Source of the DNA: Nephrocerus scutellatus
Lineage: Eukaryota > Arthropoda > Insecta > Diptera > Pipunculidae
DNA: 64,000 nt
Direction of reading: 5' to 3'
Assembly (NCBI GenBank): GCA_947095585.1
Contig: OX352765.1
Location: 58,120,920 to 58,184,919 of the forward strand
The position numbers and the translations under genes were made by a program. Below are positions 43,604-53,698 of the stretch, in pieces. The notes beneath the pieces are model-generated. The model had not been told where the DNA came from. It saw nothing but the letters and a program-made list of their open reading frames with translations, and ran no database searches. Positions within the stretch are counted from its first letter, which is position 1. Each line of letters begins with the position of its first letter.

Positions 43604-43835
43604 TTAAATTCTCTATATTAACTTCGCGTGCCCGCGGCTGGCGGACTGGCTGGCTGGTCAGATCTTGTGATCAATTTTTAACCCACTTCCCAAATCCCGA
43701 TTTTTTTTTTGAAATTTTGCACAAAAGTATATTTCCGGTGACAATACTTTCTCTAAAATTTTATAGTGATCGGGCTGCGGGGTCTGGGGCTACCATAACA
43801 AATTTTTTCCCATATAGCGGCATCAGATCATTTCA
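43604..43835 (+). repeat. Dispersed palindromic repeat family, copy at 43.7 kb
   Basis: The copy has TAAATTCTCTATATTAACTT, CGCGTGCCCGCGGCTGGC, GATCAATTTTTAACCCACTT, GTATATTTCCGGTGACAATA, GATCGGGCTGCGGGGTC and CATATAGCGGCATCAGATC, as in 22108-22475, with a shortened middle. Confidence 0.75.
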
Positions 43836-43984
43836 TACTATAATGACTGTGATCATTTTTTATGGGTTAATTTTTTTATGTTTTATGTGCGTGGATAATT
43901 ATTGAGAAAACCACACAAAAAAAACATTTTTGTCTTATAACAATTTCATTTCTTTTACAATGCTAATATTCATGGCTGATTAAA

Positions 43985-45410
43985 ATATATTTGGCTGAAG
44001 GCCCGAGAACTAAATAAATAGCAAGAATCAATTTACTTTAATTTCAACAGGATCAATTTAATGATGGTCGGTGTATTGGCTAATGGCCACTTAAAATTAC
44101 TTTATCTATTTCATACCAAAATACTTTATGAAACGAAACAACTTTTAGTTAAAATATCTGCGGGCATTTTATCTGTTGATACTTGCTCAATATTAAATTT
44201 ACGATCCCTAATTGACTTACAAATAAACTTATGTTTTTTTACATCAATATGTTTGGTTCGATTCGAATGATTATTGTTCTTGGCTAGATCGACCGCTCTA
44301 CGGTTATTACAATGAATCGTACTTGTATTTGGTGCAGTTGGATTCAGTTCGTTGCTAAGACTCTTCTTCCACATAGCTTCTTGAATACATTCAGTCATGG
44401 ACATGTTTTGCATGTGTGTCCACCATGAAATTGCGTCATTTTGCATCACAAATCACCGGTCGTTGAACTTCGTTCGTCGAGATCATAAGCCCCATCTGAA
44501 TCACAAAAACCAGTTAATTCATTTGACGATTTGCTGTATGTGATGCCCAAGCTCATTGTGCCTTTTAGATACCGCAAAATTCGCTTGACAGCGACCCAGT
44601 GTGCTTTGCCAGCATTTATACCTGATTAGTAAACTAACAGCAAAATTATTGTCGCTTCCCTGTATGGAACGTTACGCATCTCATACTTCTCATCCTCGGT
44701 TTTCGAACATATTTTCTGATTCAAATCCAGTGGTGTAAGTGTCGGATTTGAATCACTCATACCAAAGCTTTCGATGGTTTCTATGATGTATTGTCTCTGA
44801 TCGATTGTGACGGCTCCAGTCTTCTTGGTTCTCCTTTTCTATGTTGTTTGACAAAATTAACATGCCATCTACATATATAGCAACGATTAATATGTAACCG
44901 CCTGTTACACAGTAGAAAATGCATTGATCGACTTGGTATTGCTTTAGTCCAAAATCGATTAGAACATCCGATAATGCCGAATTCCATAAAAGACTGGATT
45001 GTTTCAGCCCATAAATCGATTTTATCAAACGACAGTAACGCTTTGTACTACCAAAATAATTCCCGCTGTTCCATGTAAATTTCGGTATCCAATTTTATAT
45101 AGAAACGCCGTCACTGCTTACTTCCAAATCAAACTCTACAGCCATTGCCAATAGATACCTAATAGAATTGTACCGCACTACAGGTGAGAATGTTTCATTG
45201 TTATCTACACTTGCAACTTTTGTAAAGCCTTTTGCCACAAGCCTTGCCTTATATCGCATAATATTGCCGTCCCCATTGCGCTTTGTCTTAAAAACCCATT
45301 TGCACTTCACTGTCTTTTTATTTTTTGGTATTTCCGATAAAACCCCTGTTTTATTTTCGGCTAGTTCATTTCTTCATGCATTGTTTCCATCAAGTTTTGA
45401 CATTTTTCAT
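43985..45410 (-). pseudogene. Copia-type element fragment (RT and RNase H)
   Basis: Minus-strand pieces in order represent a Ty1/copia pol. TGVLSEIPKNKKTVKCKWVF and KTKRNGDGNIMRYKARLVAK with GFTK (45095-45360) form the RT start. MIKSIYGLKQSSLLWNSAL and IYVDGMLILSN (44753-45028) form the RT middle, where the usual YVDD reads YVDG. AISWWTHMQ, then STIHCNNRRAVDLAKNNNHS, RTKHIDVKKHKFI and ADILTKSCF (44126-44449) form the RNase H. Frames are broken between the blocks. No LTR or integrase is visible, and the right end abuts Helitron sequence. Confidence 0.85.
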
Positions 45411-45439
45411 TCAGAACTTTTCTGTGTTAGTGTAATAAT

Positions 45440-46839
45440 ACTGCCGATAAGACGATCAAACATTGGAGCTCGCAATAAAAATACGAGACGGGTGGCTAAT
45501 CTACATGCGAATGAAACGGATGAACGGTGTACACACTACAATGAGCAAGCCCGTTTACGGATGGCTAACATGCATGGCGCGTTTTCGCAAGAAGAAAGAG
45601 CCGATCATATGGAAGCAGATGGTGTAGTAAGAGCCATCCGTCGTGCAAATGCTAATCAAGATGAACATTAACTCAATCGACACAAAGAGCGAATGAGATG
45701 TGCGCCACCTTTCAATTTAAATCGAGCTGCATTTCGCTATGATTCTACACTAGCATGCAATGATCTTCTGTGCGCTAATATTGGGCCATTGAATGTCGTC
45801 TGCCAGCATTGCAATGCATTGAAGATCTCAACGGAAACGCCTGGATTGAGCTGTACAGGAGAAAAAGTCAAATTACCCGTTTTGGCACCGCCACCGTAGC
45901 CATTGCGAGGATACACCGCAATCACGCTATTTCATCGCACACACCCAACAATACAACGACTGCTTCCAGTTGACGTCATTTGGAGCCACTGTTATCCAAG
46001 AACGCGGTTACAATCCCACCTTTAAAGTAATGTCTTCAAACGAACTTTCCCAATGTCCAATGTGGGTCAATTGTCCTATTCCTCTTCCACTTTTCAAATC
46101 CACAATCTTGCACGAGCTCTGTTGCGGTATTTGAATGAAGATCATAAGTTTCAAATGATGAACTCAATCAGCGTTGTGCGATGAAACGTGAGATCATCGA
46201 ACATCTGCAGCAACTCCTTCAAGAACGCAATGCGTTGGTTAATTTAATGGTTTAATGGTTATATTGCGTTCGGAAGAGTACATCCACTTGAGAGATGCCA
46301 TCAATTTGGGTGGAGATGCAGTAGCAGCAAACATCTCCCAGAGACATGTGTTGGAAGCCCGAGGTATATGAACGAATATGCGCAGGACGCAATGACGTAT
46401 GTGCGGCATTTCGGACGCCCCCACTTATTCATCACGTTCACCTGCAATCCGAAATGGTCAAAAATTTCACAGCTCTTTCTCCCGGTCGAACTTTGAGCGA
46501 CCGCCACGACATCATCGTTAAACACAATGTTTTTTGACAACCGCATTGCTGAATGTACCCGGTCGAATGGCAGAAGCGAGGATTGCCTCGTGCCCACATT
46601 CTGCTTTGGTTAATTGAGGAAATCCGGCCGGACCAAGTCGTTTCAATCATTATCGCCGAAATACCCGATTAAGAAGCTGACCCGTAATTGTATTAAGTCG
46701 TAATTACGCAGGTGATTCATGGGGCTTGCGGAAATCACAATCCACATTCGCCATGCATGGTCGAAACTTAATGTTCTAAGCGATTTCCACATTCACTCCT
46801 GGCAGAGACAATCACTGGCAACGACGGATACCGATTGTA
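45440..46839 (+). pseudogene. Helitron Rep/helicase: N-terminal Rep part
   Basis: Broken + strand frames show Helitron protein features. NETDERCTHYNEQARLRMAN lies at 45500-45570. RAAFRYDSTLACNDLL and GPLNVVCQHCNALK (a Cys pair of the N-terminal zinc region) follow at 45720-45830. RPHLFITFTCNPKW is at 46413-46455, EWQKRGLPRAHILLWLIEEI at 46560-46625 and HGACGNHNPHSPCM at 46708-46750. The HUH motif, normally HAH in GLPHAHIL, reads RAH, so one metal-binding His is lost. Stops and shifts are numerous. Rep would nick and join single strands for rolling-circle transposition. Confidence 0.8.
46826..46839. repeat. Left target-site duplication of LINE A copy 2
   Basis: GGATACCGATTGTA is repeated exactly at 48209-48222. 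Confidence 0.9.
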
Positions 46840-48208
46840 GTTTAGAGTGAACGATTTGTAGTTGATTGTTGACATTCTTTGGCCAGGAGAGTCCTGGGTC
46901 GATTCCGGGACGAAGACTCAAATGTCGTGAGAACGTTGGATTACCAACTACCTTAATGGTAGGAAATCTTACGTCGAATTTAGGAACAAAAAATCGCCAT
47001 TCAGGAAAGTCAAGCAAGGTGTACCCCGAGGAAGGGTCCTCTCACCAACACTCTTCAACCACTACATGGCAAAACTCCCTGCACCACCTACCGGAGTCAA
47101 ATTGATATCGTACGCCGACGACTGCACTATTCTTGCCTCAGGCAAGGACATCCCCGCCATTTGCAGAAACATCAACGCCTACCTCGATACACTAGAAAAC
47201 TTTATTACCAGTCGAAATCTAATCCTGTCTCCAGAAAAATCGTCCGCTACACTTTTCACCACCTGGACCAAAAAAGTCAACCTACAGCTCGACATCTCGA
47301 TACACGGCAGGACAATCCCTACAATCAAACATCCAAAGATTTTGGGGGTCACATTCGACAAGCTGCCGACATTTTCGACTCACTCGGGAAACATTAACAA
47401 ACGATTCATGTCCAGAAATAAAGTCCTCAAATCCCTAGCGGGCAGACCATGGGGTAAGGACAAAAAAACCCTTCGTACCACATATCAAGCGATTGGCAGA
47501 TCGGTACTAAATTATGCGGCACCCATTTGGACACCGCGCCTCTGCCGCACACAATGGCAGAAGCTTCAATCCTGCCAGAATGCTGCTCTTCGCATCATCA
47601 CTAACTGCCACCGCATGTCACATGAGGACCATCTCCATCAAGAAACCCAAATTCTGAAAGTGAAATAGCACAACGAGCTTCTCGCCAAACAATTCCTACT
47701 GGCATGTCACAAACCCGATCACCCGAACCGTGACCTGCTCACCCTCAACACACCACCCAGGCAATCACATCAGATATTCGTATGTTCCGCGAAGAGACTA
47801 TAAAGCAGCCCTAAATGCAGTTCACCAAGCGTCAGTCAGAGCCGCACTAGATGATCGCCAAATTAACATCGTGTTGAGAGGTCGCCCTCCCCCTATACAT
47901 CAAAGCGAGGAAAACCTCCCCAGACAAACCAGATCAACCCTGGCACAACTGAGATCAGGATGGAGCTCTTTTCTGAATAGCTACATACACCGCTTACGTG
48001 ACAGCATCATCGATCAATGCCCGGACTGTGGTGCATCACCACATAAAACAGCTCATCTATTCAGCTGCCCGTCCCATCCGACGTTAGTCACACAGCCTGT
48101 CGAAGCAGCCGCATTTCTGGGCCTGGACTGTTCCAACAGCTACACAAACACAACAACCCAACGTTTGGACTAACACGTATTAATAGTTGCTACAACAACA
48201 ACAACAAG
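46840..48208 (+). mobile_element. LINE A copy 2, 5' truncated, in the Helitron
   Basis: From 46937 the sequence is the + strand equivalent of LINE A positions 11345 down to 10043, ending in CAACAACAACAACAAG. The first ~97 bases (46840-46936) have no match in LINE A. The exact 14-bp duplication shows insertion into the Helitron Rep frame. Confidence 0.9.
46940..48173 (+). pseudogene. LINE A copy 2: reverse transcriptase C-terminal part
   Basis: The frame contains KVKQGVPRGRVLSPTLFNHY (motif B), ISYADDCTILASGKDI (catalytic YADD), SPEKSSATLFTTWTKKV, HPKILGVTFDKLPTF and RSVLNYAAPIWTPRLCR. After a stop near 47667 and a short shift come NAVHQASVRAALDDRQINIV, LAQLRSGWSSFLNSYIHRLR and CPDCGASPHKTAHLFSCPSH, ending FLGLDCSNSYTN. 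RT motif A and everything upstream is absent. It preserves the C-terminal Cys/His motif that copy 1 has lost. Confidence 0.85.
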
Positions 48209-48222
48209 GGATACCGATTGTA
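48209..48222. repeat. Right target-site duplication of LINE A copy 2
   Basis: Exact repeat of 46826-46839. Confidence 0.9.
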
Positions 48223-48758
48223 TCGGCAGCGACCACCACATGACAATAGCAGAACAGCCGCAATGAGAGTGAAAGGGAAAGATGTCTTGGTGAAATACAC
48301 TTGGATTATTCCATATTGACCTCTTCTTTCCAAAGTATTCAAAACGCAAATCAATGTTGAATACTGCAATTCGGTGAAGTTCATCAAATACTTTTGAAAT
48401 TACGTCAACAAAGAAAGCGACATGGCGGATTTTGGCATAGAGCGTCCAGATAAGAATGACGAAGTGTCGTGCTATTAATTGGGCAGTTATATGAGTTGCC
48501 ATGAGGCGATTTGGAAAATATTTTCGTGTCCGATACACGAACGTCATCTGACTGTTCTAAATTTGGCGGTTCACTTGGAGAATGGCCAGCGCGTATATTT
48601 CACGGCAGAGAATGCAGCCGAACGGCCACCAGCAACAGCGTTAACGAGTTTCTTCTCCACCTGCGCAAGCGACCCGTTCGCCAGAACGTTGCTCTACTCG
48701 CAAATGCCTCGCTATTACACTTGGAATGCGTCTTCCAAAATATTCCAACGAGTTTAAG
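48223..48758 (+). pseudogene. Helitron Rep/helicase: central part
   Basis: The same frame as upstream continues with YRQRPPHDNSRTAAMRVK, VLVKYTWIIPY, INVEYCNSVKFIKYF (three stops in the stretch) and SYMSCHEAIWKIFSCPIHER. It ends with VHLENGQRVYFTAENAAE and SQMPRYYTWNASSKIFQR. This matches the region between Rep and helicase in complete Helitrons. It is followed within about ten bases by sequence that belongs near the helicase C-terminus (continuing at 61243), so most of the helicase was deleted before the errantivirus arrived. Confidence 0.8.
48753..48758. repeat. Left flank duplication of the errantivirus
   Basis: TTTAAG also follows the right LTR at 61243-61248. Joining the flanks with one copy gives a continuous Helitron frame ([14 protein letters not shown]). 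The true duplication may be four bases within this hexamer. Confidence 0.75.
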
Positions 48759-48987
48759 AATTATGTTTTCAAATACTATTTATAAATTTTAAAAAAAATA
48801 TCTTTCTTTATTTCTTTATTACAAATAAAATACTTGAAAAACTTGTCTTAATAATAGACTTTTGATGTCTTAATAATAGACTTAATGTGAACAATATTAA
48901 TTAACTGAATAGCAATACTGTACTTGAATGAATATTAGAGAACGCTGAATATTAAACGATACTGCATTCCTGAGCAATTGAAACATA

Positions 48988-49003
48988 ATTAAACTGTTTC
49001 TTA
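48988..49003. repeat. Left target-site duplication of LINE G
   Basis: ATTAAACTGTTTCTTA is repeated exactly at 51855-51870, inside the LTR. Confidence 0.9.
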
Positions 49004-49264
49004 AGTTAAGTTAAGTTTATTTATTTAAGGATTTATATATACAATTGTTTTGATCTTTAAAAAATATAAGTATAAAAATGTGCTTAAATTTAAGGTTGCT
49101 GGCTCGTCGATTGGGCCTTGCATATACTTGTCTTATGATAAACTATTAATAAATGGTTACATGTGAAATTAAACTTATAATTATGGCTTAAATAAATTCA
49201 GCTTCCTTACGGCTGATTGTCCATGGGGTTATGGTAGAGAATAAAAGTTGTACTGCCGAGGCTA

Positions 49265-49853
49265 TCAGCCTCGCTGGTAGGATCCTACAGCAGTATCATA
49301 AAATGTTGGAGATCTTAATAAATCGTCGAATTCCTGATGAATTACAGCAAGGGGGCTTAGGTAATTCTGGCTTCTTGCTAGCTCAATGTTTGCTATGGCA
49401 CTGACTAACGGGTTCTCATGTGTTCCTACTGATGACATAAGTCGGATGTGAAGTTCTTGCAAATGCTTTTCGATGGATGTAATTTTGCTTGCTTCATACA
49501 GATCTGTATTTGAGTAGAAGTAGCCATTGTGGAGCTTTCTATTAAGGCCAGTACAGGCACGAAGCACTTTCCTTTCGAACAGCTGTAATCTCTTCATGTA
49601 TGTTGGAGATATCGTATACCAAGTGGGGAACCCATAGCATATAACCAGGCGGATAATCTGCTTGTATATGAGTAGCTTTGTTTTTTGGCTGAGTCCTTGG
49701 TTTCGTCGCATTAAAGAATGTGACAAACTGAAAGCATAATTTGCTCTCTGTAGGGTCTTCGATGCATGTTCGTTAAACTTAAACAGCTCGCTGAAATTAA
49801 TTCCGAGGTATCGAACTGTCCGCGATGAGTTGATAACCGTGTTGTTATCCAGC
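49265..49853 (-). pseudogene. LINE G: thumb and C-terminal region
   Basis: After the frameshift at about 49860-49950 the reading continues LRLDNNTVINSSRTVRYLGI, NFSELFKFNEHA and SLSHSLMRRNQGLSQKTKLL. It then goes on through VICYGFPTWYTISPTYMKRL, FERKVLRACTGLNRKLHNGY and QNYLSPLAVIHQEFDDLLRS to a stop near 49265. This parallels the end of LINE B. The following ~240 bases are 3' UTR. Confidence 0.8.
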
Positions 49854-50906
49854 CTAAGTTTTAAGCTCCTTCCAATAGTGGCTAGAGCTTTTTTGCTGCG
49901 GGATGTTGAGGGTAACCGGAAACAGATTAATTCGGATTTCGTGGCATTGATTTGGATTCCCCATTTTAGGTAATATTCTTGAATATCTCCGAATGTGAGT
50001 TTCGACTCGTTGCACAGCTAATTGAGGTGCCATGCTGCTGCTGTACGTAACAGAATCGTCTGCGAATAGCAAGGTTGTTGTTCTTGTCGTATTCATCGGC
50101 TGATCTGATGTGAAAATGTTGAAAAGCACCGGTCCAAGTCGCGATCCTTGCGCCACTCCTGCTTTAATGTTCCTGGTCGTTGATTTGGCTTCATCTATTT
50201 GCACGTAGAATGTTCTGTTTGTTAAGAAGCTCTGTAAAATTCTGATAATGTTGACCGGGAATTCCATCCTTCTCAGTTTGTAAAGAAGCCCTTCTATCCA
50301 TACAGAATCGAACGCCTTTTCGATGTCGAGGAAACATGCCACTATTGATTCCTTTTTGTTGAGTGAAACGGTAACATCTGCATGAAGTTTCAGCAATGGA
50401 TGAAGCGTAGAGTGTTTCCGCTTAAAACCGAATTGATTGTTGGGGATAATCTCTTTGAGCCTACAGACTTCATTTACTCTCTTAAGCAAGAGAGACTCAA
50501 GTATTTTGCTTGTGCTGCTGAGTAACGCTATTGATCTGTATCCTTTGATAGAAGTTCTGTCCGTCTTCTTAGGCACTGGAACTATCTTTGCAATTTTCCA
50601 CTTTGATGGGAAGAATGAATTGTTGAGACAGTTGTTAAAGATGACTGTTAGATTTAGAAGAGCTGCTTGTGGAAATCTTTTTAACATAAAGTTTGAGATT
50701 TGGTCCCCTCCGAATGACTTCTTCGAGTTGTTTGATTGGCTGATTTCTTTTGTTTCCTCTACATTAGTGAATATGTCCTGATTCGACGGCTCGTGAGATG
50801 GATTCTCATCGTTGAAAACTGTTTGCGGAGTAGAAATAGAAAAGCTATTAATAGTAGTTTCTACTTCCCGCATGAATTCCGGTAAGTGTGATGGTGGTTT
50901 GGGCAC
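49854..50906 (-). pseudogene. LINE G: reverse transcriptase
   Basis: A 350-codon frame has NNSKKSFGGDQISNFMLKRF, WKIAKIVPVPKKTDRTSIKG and YRSIALLSSTSKILESLL. It continues with NQFGFKRKHSTLHPLLKLHA, CFLDIEKAFDSVWIEG (motif A), IKAGVAQGSRLGPVLFNI (motif B) and TLLFADDSVTYSSS (catalytic FADD). All catalytic Asp residues are present. The frame shifts just after the FADD block (YSRILPKMGNPNQCHE is out of frame with the family), so it is inactive although recent. Confidence 0.85.
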
Positions 50907-51850
50907 AAAGTTGTTTTCAAAGGATTCTGCAAATGCTTCGGCTTTTTCTGCTGCTGTTGTAAGGGTAAGGCCATTGTTCTCCAGGAATCCAGGAATCCAG
51001 GAAGGGCCGGGCGCTTTCCAACAAGTTGATTTATCTGTCTGAACATGTTGGGACCAGGTTTTATGTCTTGCAGTCTCTTTTGAAATACGGAGTTAAAGTG
51101 TCTCCTCATATGTTGTCGGATCATTACATTGAGGCATTTCAACTCAGAAAGTACTGCCTGGTAGTTTGAGTTCCTCGTGTTCCAATCGCGTTCCAGGATT
51201 CGTTGGAGTCGCTTACGGAGACGTTGTTTGCAGTTATATAACGCTTGAATATTTGCCGGCAAGTGGCTATAACGGTCCCTACTGCTGCGATGCTGACTTT
51301 GCTCACCAATTGCGTTATTGATCACACTTTCTATGTTGTCGATGGCATTGTCAATTTCAGAATTAGTAAGATTCCTTGATGTCGAAGGAATTTCAAGTCC
51401 CTCATTGACTTTGTCTTGAAAACGGTCCCAATTAATGGCTCTCAGATTAATAAATTCGCTAGATGGTGGGCTTAATGCATGAAAGCTGTCCATTAGGTTT
51501 ATCCGTAACTGTATTGCTAGGTGATCCGTGTCCGTTGCAATCGCTGTGCAGATAAAGTTTCTGAAATGAATATTAATTATGTTTGAAGAACATAGGAAAA
51601 AATCTATAAGTGATTGGCTTCTAGTAAATGTTGGTATAGGTTGTGAGACTACTGCAAGACTATGGGTATGCGAGTAGTCACTCAACCATTCTTCCATATA
51701 TTTCACTTGTGAGGATGTTTGAACGTCCAGCCAAAGAGGACTGCGTGCGTTAAAATCTCCTCCAATGACTGCGTATGTGAATCTGTTAATTATGTCGTTT
51801 ATGATATTCATGTCCTTTCTTAGTTCATCTCTTCTTGAGGTACAGTACAT
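50907..51850 (-). pseudogene. LINE G: endonuclease and linker
   Basis: The frame (50861-51850) starts inside the APE-type endonuclease. It contains YAVIGGDFNARSPLWLDV (DFNA motif), SQPIPTFTRSQSLIDFFLCS and TDTDHLAIQLRINL (SDH position reads TDH). The linker follows (HLPANIQALYNCKQRLRKRL, FQKRLQDIKPGPNMFRQI, LVGKRPALPGF). The N-terminal catalytic Glu region is missing because of 5' truncation. A shift near 50900 leads into the RT frame. Confidence 0.85.
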
Positions 51851-51854
51851 GTAG

Positions 51855-51870
51855 ATTAAACTGTTTCTTA
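51855..51870. repeat. Right target-site duplication of LINE G
   Basis: Exact repeat of 48988-49003. Confidence 0.9.
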
Positions 51871-52359
51871 TTCTAATGTGTTATCTTATATACTATTCGT
51901 TGAGTGATCCAACTTGTGTTTTGGTTGTGAAATACTTTTGGACTTTGAACTTGTTTTCGTCTTTGAGGACGTAAACATGTTATTGTCTTAGATCTGAATT
52001 AAGATAAGGATGTTTTCGTGTTCCATCATGTTTTGAATGGATATCTAAAACATTCGTCGTAATTGACCATCTGGTGTTTTGATCGTAGGATTGGCCTTGA
52101 ATTGAAGATGGTAAACATGTTGACAGAATTTGCATTTCAAGATAAGATTGGCCTTGAATATTAAAGTGGTAAACAAGATGATTTCATCATATTGCGAAAG
52201 GGATAAACAAGATATGAATGTTCAGATTTAAGGGGTGCGTGTTTTATATATGTGATGATTAATATAGTAATATAAGTTGGATCACGCAATTACAGTTATG
52301 AATAAATGATATTTTATATGATTGAGGTGGTTTGCATGGTGCTATTTTCTATGTTAACA

Positions 52360-52369
52360 CCCCCACCGC
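52360..52369 (-). promoter_or_regulatory. Polypurine tract of the errantivirus
   Basis: GCGGTGGGGG directly precedes the 3' LTR (TGTTAACATAG) on the minus strand. This fixes the LTR start and would prime plus-strand synthesis. Confidence 0.75.
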
Positions 52370-52374
52370 TAGCC

Positions 52375-53698
52375 TGAGGCTCCGACGAAGTATAAGTTTT
52401 TCTTATTATTAATTTTTTATATTTTATAAAGTTTTTTTATAACAAAATGATAATTAGTATAGATATTATAGATATGTATGATGTATGATAATATATTTTT
52501 TCTTTATTATTTATTTTTATTTCTTCAATGTGTTTTCTATTATTTTCTATTTTTTCAATATGAAAGTCTTCTAATTTAATCATTTCAATACTTTTGTTTT
52601 CTATTACTTCTGATATGAAATATGGAAGAATGATATTATCTTTTATTTTAAAATATGAATTTATATATGTTTTTTTTTTTGATTTCTATATTGCAATTTT
52701 CGAATTTAATTATTTTGCTTCCATATATATCTATTTTTAATTGATTACAGTTATGTTTAATATTGATTTTAGAAATGTTTTTTGTTAATACAATTCCTGG
52801 ATTTATTTCCTTGATTTCATTTCCTGTAAAGTTTTTCATTTGACAAAAGGCTTTTTCGAATTTAATTATGTTTGAAATACAATTATTTTTGATTTTATTT
52901 AAATTTCTTTCCAAATTGTCTTTTACGTTTTGATCATATATGTTATTATTTTGGTCTATAATAAAAATGCTTTCATTTAGTGATATAGCTTTTTTTGTTT
53001 TTATTTGGCATGGGTTCAATTAAAATGGTGGAATATGAGGAGTTGGAAAATTTGGGTATTAAAAGAATAATTATAATAAGTTCGTATTCAAATATTACGG
53101 CTATTTTTGTGTCTTTAAGTCCTTGGATATTTTTAGCTAGTTTTAGTTCTTGTTCTGTTAAAATATTTTTTGTAAGTATACCAAGTTTGCTTGTTAGAAT
53201 AATTTGTTCTATGTCGTCTATGTGATGTCGGAAAAGATTGATGTCATAATTGATTTGATAAATATGTTCTATGTAGTTTATTTCTTTTTCAATCTTATTA
53301 ATGTCTTTTTTATTTAGTTTATTAAAGTCGTTTATGAATTGTGTAATATTTTTTTGTTGGTTTTGAATGTGATTGGTTATATTTTCTATCTGTTGAGATA
53401 TTTTGAAATTGAATGAAATTTGTTTATTATTTTCCGAAATTAATTCTTTGTTCTTTGATTTAAGAGTTTTTAGCTGAGATTTTATTTGGATTTCGTCTTG
53501 GGAATCCATTGTGCCTGCTATATATTTAAGTCCTGTACCTAATATGTTCATTAGTGCTCGTTTTGATTTAGAATGTGGTTTAAGGTTAGATATTTTTTGT
53601 TTTAAATGTCTGAAGTTATGTATTAGTGTATTAAACATTGGGCTAGATGTGCCTATTTTAGTTTGTATTAGATTTATATTTTCATGTATGTGATCCAT
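52375..53698 (-). pseudogene. Errantivirus env
   Basis: The minus strand encodes an envelope-like protein in two overlapping frames (52973-53698 and 52648-53019) and a C-terminal extension to about 52380. The first has a basic KSKR cleavage-like site followed by a Gly-rich hydrophobic stretch, then a long coiled-coil-like helical region. The second is Cys- and Lys/Asn-rich. Near 52440-52490 a hydrophobic run (ISIISILIIILL) looks like the membrane anchor, with a short tail. This is the layout of F-type Env in insect errantiviruses. The frame break near 53000-53019 and a stop before the tail show it is damaged. Confidence 0.75.

Larger units (their letters stand above)
45420..48758 (+). mobile_element. 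Helitron coding remnant, left part (interrupted)
   Basis: The Helitron Rep region runs from about 45440 to 46839 and resumes at 48223 to 48758. The gap is a LINE A copy with a 14-bp duplication. Reading across one copy of the duplication restores an uninterrupted Helitron frame (NDGY before, YRQRPPHDN after). The element continues at 61243-61602 beyond the errantivirus. The left border with the Copia fragment is approximate. Confidence 0.8.
49004..51854 (-). mobile_element. LINE element G (Jockey-like), 5' truncated
   Basis: A minus-strand LINE, related to B, begins inside the endonuclease at 51850 and runs through RT to a 3' end rich in AACTTAACTTAACT and AAATAAATAA at 49004-49025. A perfect 16-bp duplication flanks it. 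It is the latest visible insertion in this nest. Confidence 0.9.
48759..52359 (-). repeat. Errantivirus 3' LTR, split by LINE G
   Basis: The LTR consists of 48759-49003 plus 51871-52359 (734 bases together). It matches the 5' LTR 60511-61242 (732 bases) with a few differences, all in the outer part. LINE G sits at 49004-51854 with its duplication. Confidence 0.9.
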
